Origin: DASQUP01 sp035641235
GTDB lineage: Bacteria > Actinomycetota > CADDZG01 > WHSQ01
DNA: 5,373 nucleotides
Assembly (NCBI GenBank): GCA_035641235.1
Contig: DASQUP010000298.1
Coordinates: 1-5,373 of the forward strand
Direction: 5' to 3'
The translations under genes were made by a program, and so were the position numbers. Shown in pieces: positions 4,735 to 5,373 of the stretch. The notes beneath the pieces are model-generated. The model saw nothing but the letters and a program-made list of their open reading frames with translations, was not told the DNA's origin and did no database searches. Within the stretch, counting starts at the first letter, position 1, and the number at the start of each line of letters is the position of its first letter.

Positions 4735-5373
4735 GGAGTTCCAGCGCTGCCGACTGACCTTCATGTTCCGCCCACCCCGCCGGAGTGCTGTCGTAGAGCG
4801 CGTCGCGAACCCTCGGATCTGCCCCGGCGTCGAGCAGAGCCTTAATGACATCAACGCGGCCGTCCTGAGCGGCGAGATGCATGGCTGTGGCGTTCTCGCC
4901 GTGCCCAGGACCCCCGAAGGTCGTCCGGCAGTTGGGATCGGCGCCGAGCTCGAGCAGGCGTCCGACGGCGCGCAGACATCCGCAGGCAGCGGCCCAGGCC
5001 AGAGCGGTTCCGCGATAGACGTCGGAGTCGAGTCGAGCCCCGCGACCGACCAGGACGGTGATGGATTCGATGCGGTCATTGCGGCTCGCCCAACTGAGCG
5101 CTTCATCCAGTACTTCCTGGGGATCGTCCGACGGCCGCCACTGGGGGAAGCCGCTGTGGGGACGGTAGAAGTCGCGCTGCGCTCCGGCTGCAGTAGCAAC
5201 GCGACCATCCGGCGCAACCAACTCCTCAATGAGATCGATTCTTTCGAGTCCGGCCGCGGCGCGCAGGTTGCGCGGGACCACTCCGTGCTGTGCCAAGACC
5301 TCGGCCATGTCCTTCTTGCCCCAGAACAGAGCGGCGATCAGTGGGGTTCCGCCATCGCCGCGTGCCAAGGCAT
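4727..5373 (-). CDS. Ankyrin-repeat protein, C-terminal part (5' end outside window)
   Basis: The frame is open to the right edge and at least 214 residues are present. The TTG at 5368 is internal to a repeat, so the true start lies beyond the window. Repeats in order: GGTPLIAALFWGKKDMAEVL (about 5353-5279), a degenerate one (AAAGLERIDLIEELV), another near 5125-5027 (EALSWASRNDRIESITVLV, GARLD), then YRGTALAWAAACGCLRAVG with LLELGADPN (5017-4922), then TAMHLAAQDGRVDVIKALL with DAGADP (4897-4802), and a final half repeat STPAGWAEHEG. A non-repeat insert, FYRPHSGFPQWRPSDDP (about 5170-5120), recalls a recurrent actinobacterial ankyrin family whose job is unknown. Ankyrin repeats bind partner proteins; no catalytic motif or signal peptide is visible. 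The protease gene follows 63 bases downstream on the same strand and may be cotranscribed. Confidence 0.88.
   Translation of the reverse strand, partial: ALARGDGGTPLIAALFWGKKDMAEVLAQHGVVPRNLRAAAGLERIDLIEELVAPDGRVATAAGAQRDFYRPHSGFPQWRPSDDPQEVLDEALSWASRNDRIESITVLVGRGARLDSDVYRGTALAWAAACGCLRAVGRLLELGADPNCRTTFGGPGHGENATAMHLAAQDGRVDVIKALLDAGADPRVRDALYDSTPAGWAEHEGQSAALELLR

Noticed and set aside
4609..5229. Second minus-strand open frame overlapping the ankyrin and protease genes
   Set aside because: It is Arg/Ser/Pro-rich with no motif, and overlaps two clear genes in another frame.
1..5373. tRNA, rRNA, CRISPR, riboswitch or insertion sequence
   Set aside because: No cloverleaf with a T-loop motif, no regularly spaced repeats, no transposase motif and no terminal inverted repeats with target duplication were seen by eye.

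Overview
The window reads as chromosomal DNA from a GC-rich Gram-positive bacterium, most likely an uncultured actinobacterium (Actinomycetota). The support is qualitative: high GC judged by eye, TTG starts with good Shine-Dalgarno (SD) sites, one apparently leaderless gene, hairpin terminators without U-tracts, and protein types common in that phylum. These are an MmyB-type XRE regulator, an ECF sigma factor with a membrane partner, and a CU044_5270-like tail. No rRNA, tRNA, CRISPR array, insertion sequence or phage gene was seen.

Layout, left to right. (1) Bases 1-318 (+) are the 3' end of a gene resembling actinobacterial CU044_5270-type proteins. A perfect 14-bp hairpin (341-371) follows. 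(2) A divergent pair comes next: an XRE/MmyB-like regulator (420-1241, -) and a carboxymuconolactone decarboxylase/AhpD-fold protein (1380-1934, +). The 138 bases between them carry three short GC-rich palindromes and a -10 box placed for leaderless transcription of the regulator. (3) A nested inverted repeat (2014-2066) separates the convergent ends of the AhpD-fold gene and the sigma-factor operon. (4) An ECF sigma factor (3246-3758, -) overlaps by 11 bases a gene for a single-pass membrane protein with a large external domain (2096-3256, -). The second protein is probably the sigma factor's anti-sigma or sensor. (5) A CPBP/CAAX-type intramembrane protease (3941-4663, -) and the 3' part of an ankyrin-repeat gene (4727 to the edge, -) lie upstream on the same strand.

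How the genes may work together. The sigma factor and membrane protein form a translationally coupled module of the sigma/anti-sigma kind, but the partner lacks the usual zinc-binding HxxxCxxC motif. The CPBP protease just upstream could in principle act on such a membrane partner; this is inference from position only. The XRE regulator probably controls its divergent neighbour. The most unusual observation is that this AhpD-fold protein has Ser at both positions of the CxxC motif while keeping the expected Glu and His, so the classical thiol peroxidase chemistry should be absent. I see ordinary accessory and regulatory genes with a few real oddities, and no clear evidence of a wholly new system.
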